A stretch of 64,000 bases of DNA from Nocardioides mesophilus (GTDB taxonomy: Bacteria > Actinomycetota > Actinomycetes > Propionibacteriales > Nocardioidaceae): positions 1,950,501 to 2,014,500 of the forward strand of contig NZ_CP060713.1 of the NCBI RefSeq assembly GCF_014395785.1, read 5' to 3'. Below, in pieces: positions 9,229 through 17,094 of this stretch (position 1 is the first letter of the stretch; every line of letters begins with the position of its first letter). A program made the position numbers and the translations under genes. Under the pieces are notes generated by a model. That model saw nothing but the letters and a program-made list of their open reading frames with translations. It was not told where the DNA came from and ran no database searches.

Positions 9229-9342
9229 GATGTGCCTCCGCTCGGTGTGACGCGTGCCACAGCGCACCCTACCCAGCCCGACCGGGTGGGTACCTCACCG
9301 GGCGGGGCCTCTCGGCCGCTGCCGAGGGGCCCCTGCCGGGCG

Positions 9343-9348
9343 TACTTT
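9343..9348 (+). promoter_or_regulatory. -10 box, leaderless promoter of histidine kinase
   Basis: TACTTT lies 6 nt before the GTG at 9355. This is the spacing expected if transcription starts at the start codon. No Shine-Dalgarno is present. Confidence 0.55.
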
Positions 9349-9354
9349 GGCCGT

Positions 9355-10557
9355 GTGAGCCGGTTCCGAGCGGCCCTCCGGACCCACAGCGTCACCGCCC
9401 TGCTGGTGGTGGCGGCACTGGTGGGTGCGGTCGGAACGGCTGCCCGGACGGACCCGTCGATGCCTACCGGCCTCGCGGCGTGGGCCGAGGTGGTGGCGAT
9501 CGCGGGGGTGGCGCTCGTCCTGCTCCTGCGCCGGAGGTACCCCTTCGGCGCCCCGGCCGCCGTCTGGTTGGCCAGCGCCGCGCTGTCGTTCGCCGACGGG
9601 CGGCTGGTCACCAGCCAGGGAGTCGTCTTCATCGTGGGCCTGGCCGCAGCCCTGCTGCTCGGCAACCTGCCCAACGTCGTCGAGGGCCGGATCGGTCTGG
9701 TCATCGTGGTCGGTTGCGCGGCGATCATCGTCTCCAACGACCCCGGTCACGTCGCCGGCGACCTCGTGTCCACGCCGCTGCTGTTCGCGATCAGCTGGCT
9801 TCTCGGCTTCGCGTTGCGGGAGCGCACCGAGCAGAAGGAGGCGGCCGAACGGCGGGCCGCCCTCGCCGAGCGCGACCGGGAGATGACGGCCCGGATCGCG
9901 GTCGCGGAGGAGCGCGCCCGGATCGCCCGCGAGCTCCACGACGTGGTGGCGCACGCCGTCAGCGTGATGGTGCTTCAGGTGGGCGCGGTCCGGCACCGGA
10001 TGGCGCAGGAGGACCGGGAAACCCGGGAGGACCAGGAGACCCTGGAGAACGCGGAGCAGGCCGGCCGTACGGCGCTGGCCGAGATGCGGCGTCTGCTGGG
10101 TGCGATGCGGCAGGACGACGAGCAGCCGGAGCTCCTGCCGGCGCCGGGGCTCGAGCGTCTCGAGAGCCTCGTCGAGGACGTACGCGGAGCCGGGCTGGAC
10201 GTCCGGTTGCAGGTGCACGGGCCGCCGCTCCCGCTTCCTCCTGGTCTGGACCTCTCCGCCTACCGCATCGTGCAGGAGGCCCTCACCAACACCCTGAAGC
10301 ACGCGGACGCGCACCGGGCGGAGGTGCAGGTCAGCTATGGCCGCGGCGAGGTCGAGATCGAGGTGAGCGACGACGGGCGCGGACCTTCGAACCGCGACGG
10401 GGGCGACCGGGGCGACGGGGGCGACCGGGGCGGTCACGGACTGGTCGGCATCAGTGAACGGGTCAGGCTGTACGGCGGGGACCTGTCCGCCGGTGCATCC
10501 CCCGGCGGAGGGTTCGTGCTCCGCGCCAGGCTGCCGGTGGACCAGGTGCGGCCATGA
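9355..10557 (+). CDS. NarL-type sensor histidine kinase (HisKA_3)
   Basis: 400-aa membrane sensor. Residues 1-150 hold about four to five hydrophobic helices with little extracellular loop, followed by a coiled linker (RERTEQKEAAERRAALAERD). The dimerisation/phosphoacceptor box RIARELHDVVAHA has the phospho-histidine at about H195, and the HATPase domain shows RIVQEALTNTLKHA (N box), DDGRG (G1) and HGLVGISER (G2). Between G1 and G2 the ATP lid is expanded by a Gly/Asp/Arg repeat (DGGDRG twice) encoded by a perfect 18-bp tandem duplication. The stop overlaps the response regulator start by 4 bp (ATGA), so they form one two-component system, probably controlling the ABC exporter that follows. 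Confidence 0.93.
   Translation: MSRFRAALRTHSVTALLVVAALVGAVGTAARTDPSMPTGLAAWAEVVAIAGVALVLLLRRRYPFGAPAAVWLASAALSFADGRLVTSQGVVFIVGLAAALLLGNLPNVVEGRIGLVIVVGCAAIIVSNDPGHVAGDLVSTPLLFAISWLLGFALRERTEQKEAAERRAALAERDREMTARIAVAEERARIARELHDVVAHAVSVMVLQVGAVRHRMAQEDRETREDQETLENAEQAGRTALAEMRRLLGAMRQDDEQPELLPAPGLERLESLVEDVRGAGLDVRLQVHGPPLPLPPGLDLSAYRIVQEALTNTLKHADAHRAEVQVSYGRGEVEIEVSDDGRGPSNRDGGDRGDGGDRGGHGLVGISERVRLYGGDLSAGASPGGGFVLRARLPVDQVRP
10394..10429 (+). repeat. Perfect 18-bp tandem duplication within kinase ATP lid
   Basis: GCGACGGGGGCGACCGGG occurs twice without a gap (10394-10411 and 10412-10429), in frame, giving two copies of the hexapeptide DGGDRG. Being a multiple of three, copy-number change would keep the frame. 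Confidence 0.85.
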
Positions 10558-11240
10558 CGATCCGGGTGCTCGTGGCCGACGACCAGGCGATGGTGCGGGC
10601 CGGGCTGCGCCTGCTGCTGTCCGGGGAGCCGGACATCGAGGTCGTCGCGATGGCGGCCAACGGCCGCGAGGCGGTCGCGCAGGCCTCGCGGTTCGCCCCG
10701 GACGTGGTGCTGATGGACATCCGGATGCCCGAGCTGGACGGGCTCGAGGCTACCCGCCGGATCCTGGCGGTCGACGAGACCACCCGGGTCGTCGTCCTCA
10801 CCACCTTCAACCTCGACGAGTACGTCTACGAGGCCCTGCTCGCCGGGGCGAGCGGCTTCGTGCTCAAGGACGACCCGCCCGAGAGCCTGGTCGCTGCGGT
10901 CCGCACCGTCGCCGGTGGCGAGGCACTGCTCTCGCCCGCCGTCACCCAGGGCGTGATCCGACAGTTCACCCGGCTGCACCGCCGGCCGCCGCCCGAGGCC
11001 GTGGCGTCACTGACCGGCCGGGAGCTCGAGGTCTTCCGCCTGATCACCGAGGGGCTCTCGAACGCGGAGATCGGCGCCACGCTGTACATCAGCGACACCA
11101 CGGTCAAGACGCACGTGACCCGGCTGCTCTCCAAGCTGCAGCTGCGTGACCGGGCGCAGGCGATCGTCCTCGCCTACCGGACCGGGCTGTTCGAGCAGCC
11201 GGATCCGCTGAGGAACCACGCTCCCTGGGACGGCCGCTGA
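10554..11240 (+). CDS. NarL/LuxR-family response regulator
   Basis: 228-aa DNA-binding regulator. The receiver domain (1-120) shows the acidic pair D9/D10, the phospho-acceptor D55 in VVLMDIRMPELDG, the threonine of VVLTTF and the lysine of VLKDDPP. The LuxR-type helix-turn-helix is at the C-terminus (SLTGRELEVFRLITEGLSNAEI ... DTTVKTHVTRLLSKL). It is coupled to the kinase by an ATGA overlap. A palindrome over the -35 of the downstream ABC genes (11318-11339) is a plausible target, as such kinase/regulator pairs often control a neighbouring ABC exporter. Confidence 0.95.
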   Translation: MTIRVLVADDQAMVRAGLRLLLSGEPDIEVVAMAANGREAVAQASRFAPDVVLMDIRMPELDGLEATRRILAVDETTRVVVLTTFNLDEYVYEALLAGASGFVLKDDPPESLVAAVRTVAGGEALLSPAVTQGVIRQFTRLHRRPPPEAVASLTGRELEVFRLITEGLSNAEIGATLYISDTTVKTHVTRLLSKLQLRDRAQAIVLAYRTGLFEQPDPLRNHAPWDGR

Positions 11241-11317
11241 ACCTCCTCCTGCCAGGGGCCCTCCTCCCAAGGTCGAACCGCGGGTCGTGGATCGGTCGTA
11301 GCGCGGACGCGACCTGA

Positions 11318-11351
11318 CGACGACGCGCTCCCGTCGTCGGCTTCCTAGCGT
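11318..11351 (+). promoter_or_regulatory. Promoter of ABC exporter with overlapping palindromic operator
   Basis: CGACGACG (11318-11325) and CGTCGTCG (11332-11339) form a perfect 8-bp inverted repeat with a 6-nt spacer, positioned where the -35 would be. TAGCGT (11346-11351) is a typical -10. The leader to the ATG at 11386 is about 28 nt. The site could bind the LuxR-type regulator encoded just upstream. Confidence 0.5.
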
Positions 11352-11385
11352 CGAGGTAGCGGACCACACACAAAGGAGCGTTCCC

Positions 11386-12282
11386 ATGATCAGGGTCGAG
11401 TCACTGTCCAAGAAGTACGGCGGCCGCACCGTCGTCGACGACGTCACGTTCACGGCTCGGCCCGGCCGGGTCACCGGCTTCCTCGGGCCGAACGGGGCCG
11501 GCAAGTCCACGTCGATGCGCATGATGGTCGGCCTCACCCGTCCGCACGCCGGTCAGGCCACGATCCACGGCCGCACCTTCGCGGACCTGCCCAACCCGGG
11601 CCGGGAGGTCGGCGTGATGCTCGACGCCTCCGCCCAGCACGCCGGCCGCACCGGGCGGGAGATCCTCACCCTCGCCCAGCAGACGATGGGGCTGCCGGCA
11701 GGCCGGGTCCCGGAGATGGTGCATCGCGTCGGGCTCACCGAGGCCGAGGCCGAGCAGCGGGTGGGCAGCTACTCCCTCGGGATGCGGCAGCGACTGGGCG
11801 TGGCGGTCGCGCTGATCGGCGCCCCGTCGGTGCTGATCCTCGACGAGCCGGCCAACGGCCTGGACCCCGCCGGCATCCGGTGGATGCGCGACCTCCTGCG
11901 CGGCTTCGCCGACGACGGCGGGACCGTCCTGCTCTCGTCCCACCTGCTGCACGAGGTCGACGTCGTCGCTGACGACATCGTGATGATCGGACGCGGCCGG
12001 ATCGTGTCCGAGGGCTCCAAGGCGGAGCTCCTCAAGGGAGCCGGGGCCGTCGTCCGGTCCCGCGACACCGACGCCTTGGAGCGGGCCCTGCGCGACTCGG
12101 GGCTGGTCACCTCCCGCAGCTCCGACGGCGCCCTGCACACCGACGCCGAGCCCACCGTGGTCGGTCTGGTCGCCCGCGAGGCCGGCCTCGCCCTGACCGA
12201 GCTCCGCACCGCCGACGGCGGCCTCGAAGAGATGTTCCTCGCCCTCACCGCCGACACCCAACGAGAAGGGAAAGCAGCATGA
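11386..12282 (+). CDS. ABC transporter ATP-binding protein (ABC-2/DrrA type)
   Basis: 298-aa ATPase of an exporter. Walker A GPNGAGKS (34-41), signature SLGMRQRLGV, Walker B LILDEPANGLDP and the switch histidine in LLSSHLLHEV are all present. The C-terminal region after about residue 215 resembles the DrrA/multidrug subfamily. A clear Shine-Dalgarno (AAAGGAG) stands 7 nt before the ATG. It overlaps the permease by 4 bp and follows a two-component system, an arrangement often linked to resistance to lipid or peptide antibiotics; the substrate is not known. Confidence 0.93.
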   Translation: MIRVESLSKKYGGRTVVDDVTFTARPGRVTGFLGPNGAGKSTSMRMMVGLTRPHAGQATIHGRTFADLPNPGREVGVMLDASAQHAGRTGREILTLAQQTMGLPAGRVPEMVHRVGLTEAEAEQRVGSYSLGMRQRLGVAVALIGAPSVLILDEPANGLDPAGIRWMRDLLRGFADDGGTVLLSSHLLHEVDVVADDIVMIGRGRIVSEGSKAELLKGAGAVVRSRDTDALERALRDSGLVTSRSSDGALHTDAEPTVVGLVAREAGLALTELRTADGGLEEMFLALTADTQREGKAA

Positions 12283-13076
12283 GCACCATCGCCCTCGACG
12301 CGGTCCACGAAGAACCGCTGCACGTCCACGACGTCCCGCTCTCGCGGGTGGTCGGTGTCGAGCTCCGCAAGATGTTCGACACCCGCGCCGGGATCTGGCT
12401 GATGGCCAGCATCCTCATCGCGGCCCTGGTCTCCACCGTGGCGACGATCCTGTTCGCGCCGGAGTCCGACCTGACCTACTACACCTTCGCCAAGGCGATC
12501 GGCTTCCCGATGACGGTCATACTGCCGATCATCGCGATCCTCGCGATCACCGGCGAGTGGAGCCAGCGCACCGGCCTGACCACGTTCACGCTCGTGCCGC
12601 ACCGGACCCGGGTCATCCTCGCCAAGGTCGTCGCCTCGGTGCTGGTCGGTGTGGCCTCGATGCTGGTCGCCCTGGTCTTCGGCGTCCTCGGCAACGTGGC
12701 CGGCCCCGCGATCGCCGGGACCGACCGGGTGTGGGACGTGTCGTTCGTCCACGGCCTCGACATCATCCTCGGCAGCCTGATCTCCCTGCTGCTGGGCACC
12801 ACGCTGGGCATCCTCTTCCGCAGCTCGGCGGTGGCGCTGGTGGGCTACTTCGTCATCTCGCTCCTGCTGCCCACGGTGTTCGGGCTGCTGGCGACGAATG
12901 CGGCAGGCTTCGCCGACCTGCAGCGCTGGGTGGACCTGAACTACGCGCAGTCGTTCCTCTTCGAGGGCACTGCATCCGGGATGCAGTGGGCGCGGCTGGC
13001 GGTGGCCACGGCGCTGTGGCTGGTCCTGCCGGCGCTTGTCGGCCTGCGGCTGGTGATGAGGTCCGAGGTGAAGTAG
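12279..13076 (+). CDS. ABC-2 type transporter permease
   Basis: 265-aa membrane partner of the preceding ATPase, overlapping it by ATGA. About six helices are recognisable, starting IWLMASILIAALVSTVATIL, then ILPIIAILAITGEW, VLVGVASMLVALVFGVLG, LGSLISLLLGTTLGIL, LVGYFVISLLLPTVFGLL and a last one near the C-terminus. The motif GEWSQRTGLTTFTLVPHR is typical of ABC-2 permeases that act with DrrA-type ATPases. Together the pair forms an exporter. A strong hairpin follows at 13152. Confidence 0.9.
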   Translation: MSTIALDAVHEEPLHVHDVPLSRVVGVELRKMFDTRAGIWLMASILIAALVSTVATILFAPESDLTYYTFAKAIGFPMTVILPIIAILAITGEWSQRTGLTTFTLVPHRTRVILAKVVASVLVGVASMLVALVFGVLGNVAGPAIAGTDRVWDVSFVHGLDIILGSLISLLLGTTLGILFRSSAVALVGYFVISLLLPTVFGLLATNAAGFADLQRWVDLNYAQSFLFEGTASGMQWARLAVATALWLVLPALVGLRLVMRSEVK

Positions 13077-13151
13077 CCACCTCAGCGACCACGGTGCGTT
13101 CGCGTCACCCCCGCCGGACCCCGTCCCCCGGCCGGAGCCTGACGCAGTGGT

Positions 13152-13183
13152 GGCCGGTCACCCGCGCAGGGTGACCGGCCTTT
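13152..13183. terminator. Bidirectional terminator
   Basis: GGCCGGTCACCC (13152-13163) pairs perfectly with GGGTGACCGGCC (13169-13180) around a 5-nt loop, followed by TTTG. It sits between the convergent ABC permease and the small minus-strand gene. Confidence 0.85.
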
Positions 13184-13195
13184 GCCGTGCCGGGC

Positions 13196-13426
13196 TCACT
13201 TCTCGTCGATGCGCACGCAGAACCAGTAGGACCCGGCCGCGAAGACCCGGTCGGCCGTGCCGCCGGTGAGGAAGACCAGGGCGCCGCCGCTGACCTCCAG
13301 CTCGTCGGCCTCGACCTCGCTGTAGTCCTCGCCGAGGAACCCGGCCTGCTGGAGCTCCGCGGAGTCGGTGGAGGCGAACCGGTCGTAGACCTTGCCGGAG
13401 TAGAGGACCCGCCATCGCTTGGGCAT
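13196..13426 (-). CDS. Small hypothetical protein
   Basis: 76-aa protein starting MPKRWRVLYSGKVYDRF and ending CVRIDEK. No signal peptide or membrane segment is seen; it is weakly acidic and looks like a compact alpha/beta domain. ATG at 13426 is favoured over a longer reading to 13468 because the extra residues are Arg-rich and lack coding character. I do not recognise the family. It is monocistronic, diverges from the cyclase-STAND gene and shares a terminator with the ABC operon. Confidence 0.6.
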   Translation of the reverse strand: MPKRWRVLYSGKVYDRFASTDSAELQQAGFLGEDYSEVEADELEVSGGALVFLTGGTADRVFAAGSYWFCVRIDEK

Positions 13427-13536
13427 GGCTCGATGCTGGCACCGGCGCCGGGAGCCCGGCAATGGCACGGTGGCGCTCCCTCGCCCAGGTGCTCACTAGC
13501 CCGGTTGGGCCGTGGCCGGGGGCCTCGGGGCGGTCC

Positions 13537-13542
13537 TATCGT
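13537..13542 (+). promoter_or_regulatory. -10 box, leaderless promoter of cyclase-STAND gene
   Basis: TATCGT ends 6 nt before the GTG at 13549. No Shine-Dalgarno precedes that GTG, which favours leaderless initiation. Confidence 0.5.
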
Positions 13543-13548
13543 GAGCCT

Positions 13549-16212
13549 GTGGTGACCGACGAGCCGTCGACCGCGTCCCACAGGTTGCCCCGGGGCGTCG
13601 TGACCCTCCTGTTCACCGACATCGAGGGCTCCACCCGCCTCCTCCAGCGTCTCGGCGACGCCTACGGGGAGCTGCTCAGCACCCATCACCGGCTGATGCG
13701 GGAGAGCTTCGGCGCCCATCACGGCTGCGAGGTGGACACCGAGGGGGACGCTTTCTTCGTCAGCTTCGCCTCGCCCCGGTCCGCCGTGGCCGCCGCCGTG
13801 GACGCGCAGCGCGCCCTGCAGCGCTACCCGTGGCAGCACGGGCAGCCGGTGCTGGTCCGGATGGGGCTGCACACCGGGGAGCCGCTCGTCGTCAACGGGC
13901 AGTACGTCGGCATGGACGTGCACCGGGCGGCCCGGATCTGCAGCGTGGCCCACGGGGGACAGGTGCTGATCTCGGCCCGGGTGCTGGACCTGCTCGACGG
14001 CCACGCACCCGAGGGGGTGACGGTGCGGGACCTCGGTCACCACTGGCTCAAGGACCTGGCCGAGCCGGAGCATCTCGCCCAGCTCGACATCGACGGTCTG
14101 GCCAGCACCTTCCCGCCGCTGAAGTCCCTGCAGCCGCCGACCAACGTGCCCCGGCAGGTGAGCTCGCTGATCGGTAGGCACCGCGAGCTGGCCGAGCTGC
14201 GGGCGCTGGTGGTCGGCTCCCGGGCGCGGCTGGTCACGCTGACCGGGACGGGGGGCACCGGCAAGACCCGGCTCGCCGCCGCCCTGGCGCTGGACGTCCT
14301 GGACCAGTTCCCGTACGGCGCCCACTTCGTCGACCTGAGCGGTCTCGGGACGGCCGAGCTCGTGCTGCCCTCGGTCGCCGGCGTGCTGGGGGTCGCCCTC
14401 GAAGGACATGCCTCGGCCCTCGAGGCGGTCGCCGCCCACATCGGCGACAAGCAGATGCTGCTGGTCCTGGACAACTTCGAGCACGTGGTCGAGAGCGCGG
14501 TCTCGGTCGCCGCCCTGCTGCGGGAGTGCCCGCGGCTGCAGGTGCTGGTCACCAGCCGGGTCCTCCTGGCGCTGGAGGACGAGCTCGAGTACTCCCTCCC
14601 GCCGATGTCGCTGCCCCGGGGTCCCTCGTTCCGGGAGGTGGCCGAGTCCGAGGCGGTGCAGCTGTTCGTCGCCCGCGCCCGGCTGGTACGGCGGGACTTC
14701 ACGCTGACCGAGAAGAACAGCGCCGCGGTCGCGGAGGTGTGCCGGCTGCTGGACGGGCTGCCGCTGGCGATCCAGCTCGCCGCCGCCCGGGTCAGGCTGT
14801 TCTCGGTGACGGCCCTCGTGGACCGGTTGGGGGACCGTCTGAAGCTGCTGACCAGCAGCACGCAGGACGTCCCGGCCCGGCACCGCACTCTGCGGGCGAC
14901 CGTCGACTGGAGCTACGCGCTCCTCGCCGAGGCCGAGCGCCGGTTCTTCCGCGACTTCGCGGTGTTCAACGGCGGCGCGCGGCTGGACAGCATCGAGGCG
15001 GTGATCCTTCCCGAGGGCGACGCCCTCTCCCTGGTCTCGGCGATGGTGAACAACAGCCTGCTGGTCCAGCGCGACGACTCCGACGGCGAACCCCGGGTGC
15101 TGATGCTGCAGACGCTCCGCGACTACGCCAGGAGCGTGCTCGAGGAGGACCCCGCGCACCACCTCGAGCTGGCCGAACGTCACGCACAGCACTACCTCGC
15201 GGTGGTCGAGGCGCTGATGCCGCTCGGGGCGCCGCTGCGGCGGGACCAGATCGCGCGGGTGCGCGCCGACTACGACAACGTCCGGGCGGCGCTCTCCTTC
15301 TGGCTCGGGCCGCGCGCCGACGAGGACCCGGCGGCCGCCCCCAACGCCTTGCGGCTGGCGGCGGCGATGGGTCACTACTGGTACGGCCACGGCCTGTCGA
15401 TGGAGGGCAGCGCCTGGCTGGAGCGAGCGGTCGCGCGGGCCGACGACCCCCCGAAGGCCACCAAGGCGCTGGCCCTGCTGACCCTCGGCATGATGAGCGA
15501 GCAGCGGGAGCAGCTCGAGCGCGCCACCGCCCTGCTGACGGAGGCCAGGGAGCTCTACCGGCAGGCCGGCGACCGGGACGGCGAGGCGCACAGCCTCAAC
15601 GGCACCGGCATCGTCGAGGACTCGATCGGCAGGTCGGCCGAGGCGGAGCACCACCTCGAGCAGGCGGTCGCCATGTTCGAGGAGCTCGGCGACATCGCCG
15701 GCCGGACCGATGCCCTGGACAGTCTCGGCCTGGTCCACCTGCACCGGGGCAGCTGGGCGCGGGCACGCGACATCTTCCGGGAGAACCTGCCCCGGGACCG
15801 GGCGCTCGGCAACGACTGGGGCGCCGCCTGCACCTCGCTCAACCTCGGCATCTCCTACCTGCTCGGCGCCCAGCCCGACGAGGCGCGCCCGCTGATCCGC
15901 GACGCCATGGACGCGTTCCTGGAGTGGCCCGACCCGAACGGCGTGACCGAGTCCCTGGAGTCGGCCCTGGGCCTGGCGGTGGCCGAGCACCGGTGGACCG
16001 ACGCGGCCCGTCTGGCGGGCGCGACCGAGGCGGCCCGGCACTCGCTCGGCCTGCGGGGGTCCCCCCCGGACCAGGTCCGGGTCGCCGGGTGGGTCGCACA
16101 GACCCGCAAGCACCTGCGTCACGCCGTCTTCGAGAGCGCGTGGCGCGAGGGCTCCGTGATGACCCACGAGCAGGCCGCGGGCTACGCCCTCGACAAGGTC
16201 ATCGGGCGGTGA
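13549..16212 (+). CDS. Class III adenylate/guanylate cyclase domain fused to STAND NTPase and TPR repeats
   Basis: 887-aa multidomain signalling protein. Residues about 12-180 are a class III cyclase homology domain (VTLLFTDIEGSTRLLQ, GCEVDTEGDAFFVSF, GLHTGEPLVVNGQYVGMDVHRAARI). Next comes an NB-ARC/STAND NTPase with P-loop GTGGTGKTRLA, Walker B LLVLDNFEHV, LVTSR and GLPLAIQLAAAR. The C-terminal third is TPR-like helical repeats (about 580-880). No C-terminal LuxR or SARP DNA-binding domain is present, unlike many actinobacterial STAND regulators, so the cyclase is probably the output. Two adjacent GTG codons (13549, 13552) could start it; the first fits the -10 spacing. Ligand and nucleotide product are unknown. 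Confidence 0.88.
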   Translation: MVTDEPSTASHRLPRGVVTLLFTDIEGSTRLLQRLGDAYGELLSTHHRLMRESFGAHHGCEVDTEGDAFFVSFASPRSAVAAAVDAQRALQRYPWQHGQPVLVRMGLHTGEPLVVNGQYVGMDVHRAARICSVAHGGQVLISARVLDLLDGHAPEGVTVRDLGHHWLKDLAEPEHLAQLDIDGLASTFPPLKSLQPPTNVPRQVSSLIGRHRELAELRALVVGSRARLVTLTGTGGTGKTRLAAALALDVLDQFPYGAHFVDLSGLGTAELVLPSVAGVLGVALEGHASALEAVAAHIGDKQMLLVLDNFEHVVESAVSVAALLRECPRLQVLVTSRVLLALEDELEYSLPPMSLPRGPSFREVAESEAVQLFVARARLVRRDFTLTEKNSAAVAEVCRLLDGLPLAIQLAAARVRLFSVTALVDRLGDRLKLLTSSTQDVPARHRTLRATVDWSYALLAEAERRFFRDFAVFNGGARLDSIEAVILPEGDALSLVSAMVNNSLLVQRDDSDGEPRVLMLQTLRDYARSVLEEDPAHHLELAERHAQHYLAVVEALMPLGAPLRRDQIARVRADYDNVRAALSFWLGPRADEDPAAAPNALRLAAAMGHYWYGHGLSMEGSAWLERAVARADDPPKATKALALLTLGMMSEQREQLERATALLTEARELYRQAGDRDGEAHSLNGTGIVEDSIGRSAEAEHHLEQAVAMFEELGDIAGRTDALDSLGLVHLHRGSWARARDIFRENLPRDRALGNDWGAACTSLNLGISYLLGAQPDEARPLIRDAMDAFLEWPDPNGVTESLESALGLAVAEHRWTDAARLAGATEAARHSLGLRGSPPDQVRVAGWVAQTRKHLRHAVFESAWREGSVMTHEQAAGYALDKVIGR

Positions 16213-16294
16213 TGACCTGCGGGACGTCCGGCCCTGACCCGCGCGCCTCGTCGCCGCCGACGATGACGGAAGGCACGAGCACGGGGGCGGGCCG

Positions 16295-16657
16295 ATGACC
16301 GACCAGACGACGGGGCAGCGGATCGTGGAGATCCACCTCGAGGAGCTCGGCCAGCACAGCTGGGTGAAGGCGCTGGCCAACACCCTGCTCAGCATGGGCG
16401 GAAGCGCCCAGTTCCGGTTCGTGGCCCGCACCCCCGGCCCTGACCGTGCCGACGCCCCGGACCACCTCGTGGGCGCCACCTTCCCGATGATGCGCTGGCA
16501 GGACCTGAACGACGAGGTGGATCCGAACGGCTGGCTGGAGCTGGCGCGCGAGCGGCTCCGTGAGCTGGACCGGCAGCTGGTCGACGACGGCTGGGTACGC
16601 CGCCCCGACACCGGCCGGCACTGGTGGTCGCTGCGCTACAGCCGTACGACGTCGTAG
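16295..16657 (+). CDS. Hypothetical protein
   Basis: 120-aa soluble protein (MTDQTTGQRIVEIHLEEL...). Predicted mixed alpha/beta; the second half is rich in charged helices (NGWLELARERLRELDRQLVDDGWVRR) and ends in aromatic HWWSLRYSRTT. No known motif is recognised. It lies 82 nt after the cyclase-STAND gene on the same strand with no clear terminator between, so read-through is possible, and it converges with the SHOCT gene. GGGGGCGGGCC just before the ATG is a poor Shine-Dalgarno. Confidence 0.6.
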   Translation: MTDQTTGQRIVEIHLEELGQHSWVKALANTLLSMGGSAQFRFVARTPGPDRADAPDHLVGATFPMMRWQDLNDEVDPNGWLELARERLRELDRQLVDDGWVRRPDTGRHWWSLRYSRTTS

Positions 16658-16681
16658 CGTCGCGCCGGCGACCCCGCCCGT

Positions 16682-16987
16682 TCAGCCGCCGTGCAGGATC
16701 GACCGGCGGCGGCGGTACTCCTCCTCGTCGATCTCACCGGCCGCGAACCGCCGGTCCAGGAGCTGCTCGGCGTCCGAGGGGCCGCCAGGGCCGCCCGCGC
16801 TGCCAGGGCCACCGGGACCACCGGGACCGCCGGGGTGCGACCCCGGGAACCGGCCCATCAGCGCGAGCAGGGCCACGACGAGCACCGCGACCAGCAACAG
16901 GAACAGGACCGTCATCAGCACCCAGCCGCCCCAGCCCATCCCGTCGTGCATGTAACCGGTCCCGTTGTCGTAGCGATCCCACATCAT
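16682..16987 (-). CDS. SHOCT-domain small membrane protein
   Basis: 101-aa protein. The N-terminus is Met/Asp/Gly-rich and followed by one hydrophobic helix (WVLMTVLFLLLVAVLVVALLALMG, about residues 22-45), a collagen-like linker of GGP repeats (about 52-68) and a C-terminal SHOCT motif (AEQLLDRRFAAGEIDEEEYRRRRSIL). SHOCT modules are short C-terminal oligomerisation tails found on small membrane proteins. ATG 16987 or the next codon can start it; the GGAGGAG upstream on the minus strand supports this. Function is not established. Confidence 0.85.
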   Translation of the reverse strand: MMWDRYDNGTGYMHDGMGWGGWVLMTVLFLLLVAVLVVALLALMGRFPGSHPGGPGGPGGPGSAGGPGGPSDAEQLLDRRFAAGEIDEEEYRRRRSILHGG

Positions 16988-17094
16988 CGTGCTCCTCCTC
17001 CGCCCGGTTCTGCTCCAGCATCACCGCCGGGCCCGTGGAGGTGGCAGGGCAGTCCGGCCCGGTGGGCGGGCCATTCGGCCCGGAGCCCGGGCCG

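Noticed and set aside
7408-9354. Long open frame upstream of and joined to the histidine kinase
   Set aside because: It is antisense to the permease; the kinase begins at the GTG 9355 where coding character and a -10 appear.
13105-16611. 1168-codon open frame on the minus strand
   Set aside because: It lies antisense to the cyclase-STAND-TPR gene and its sequence is Arg/Gly/Val/Gln-rich without domains; a GC-rich shadow.
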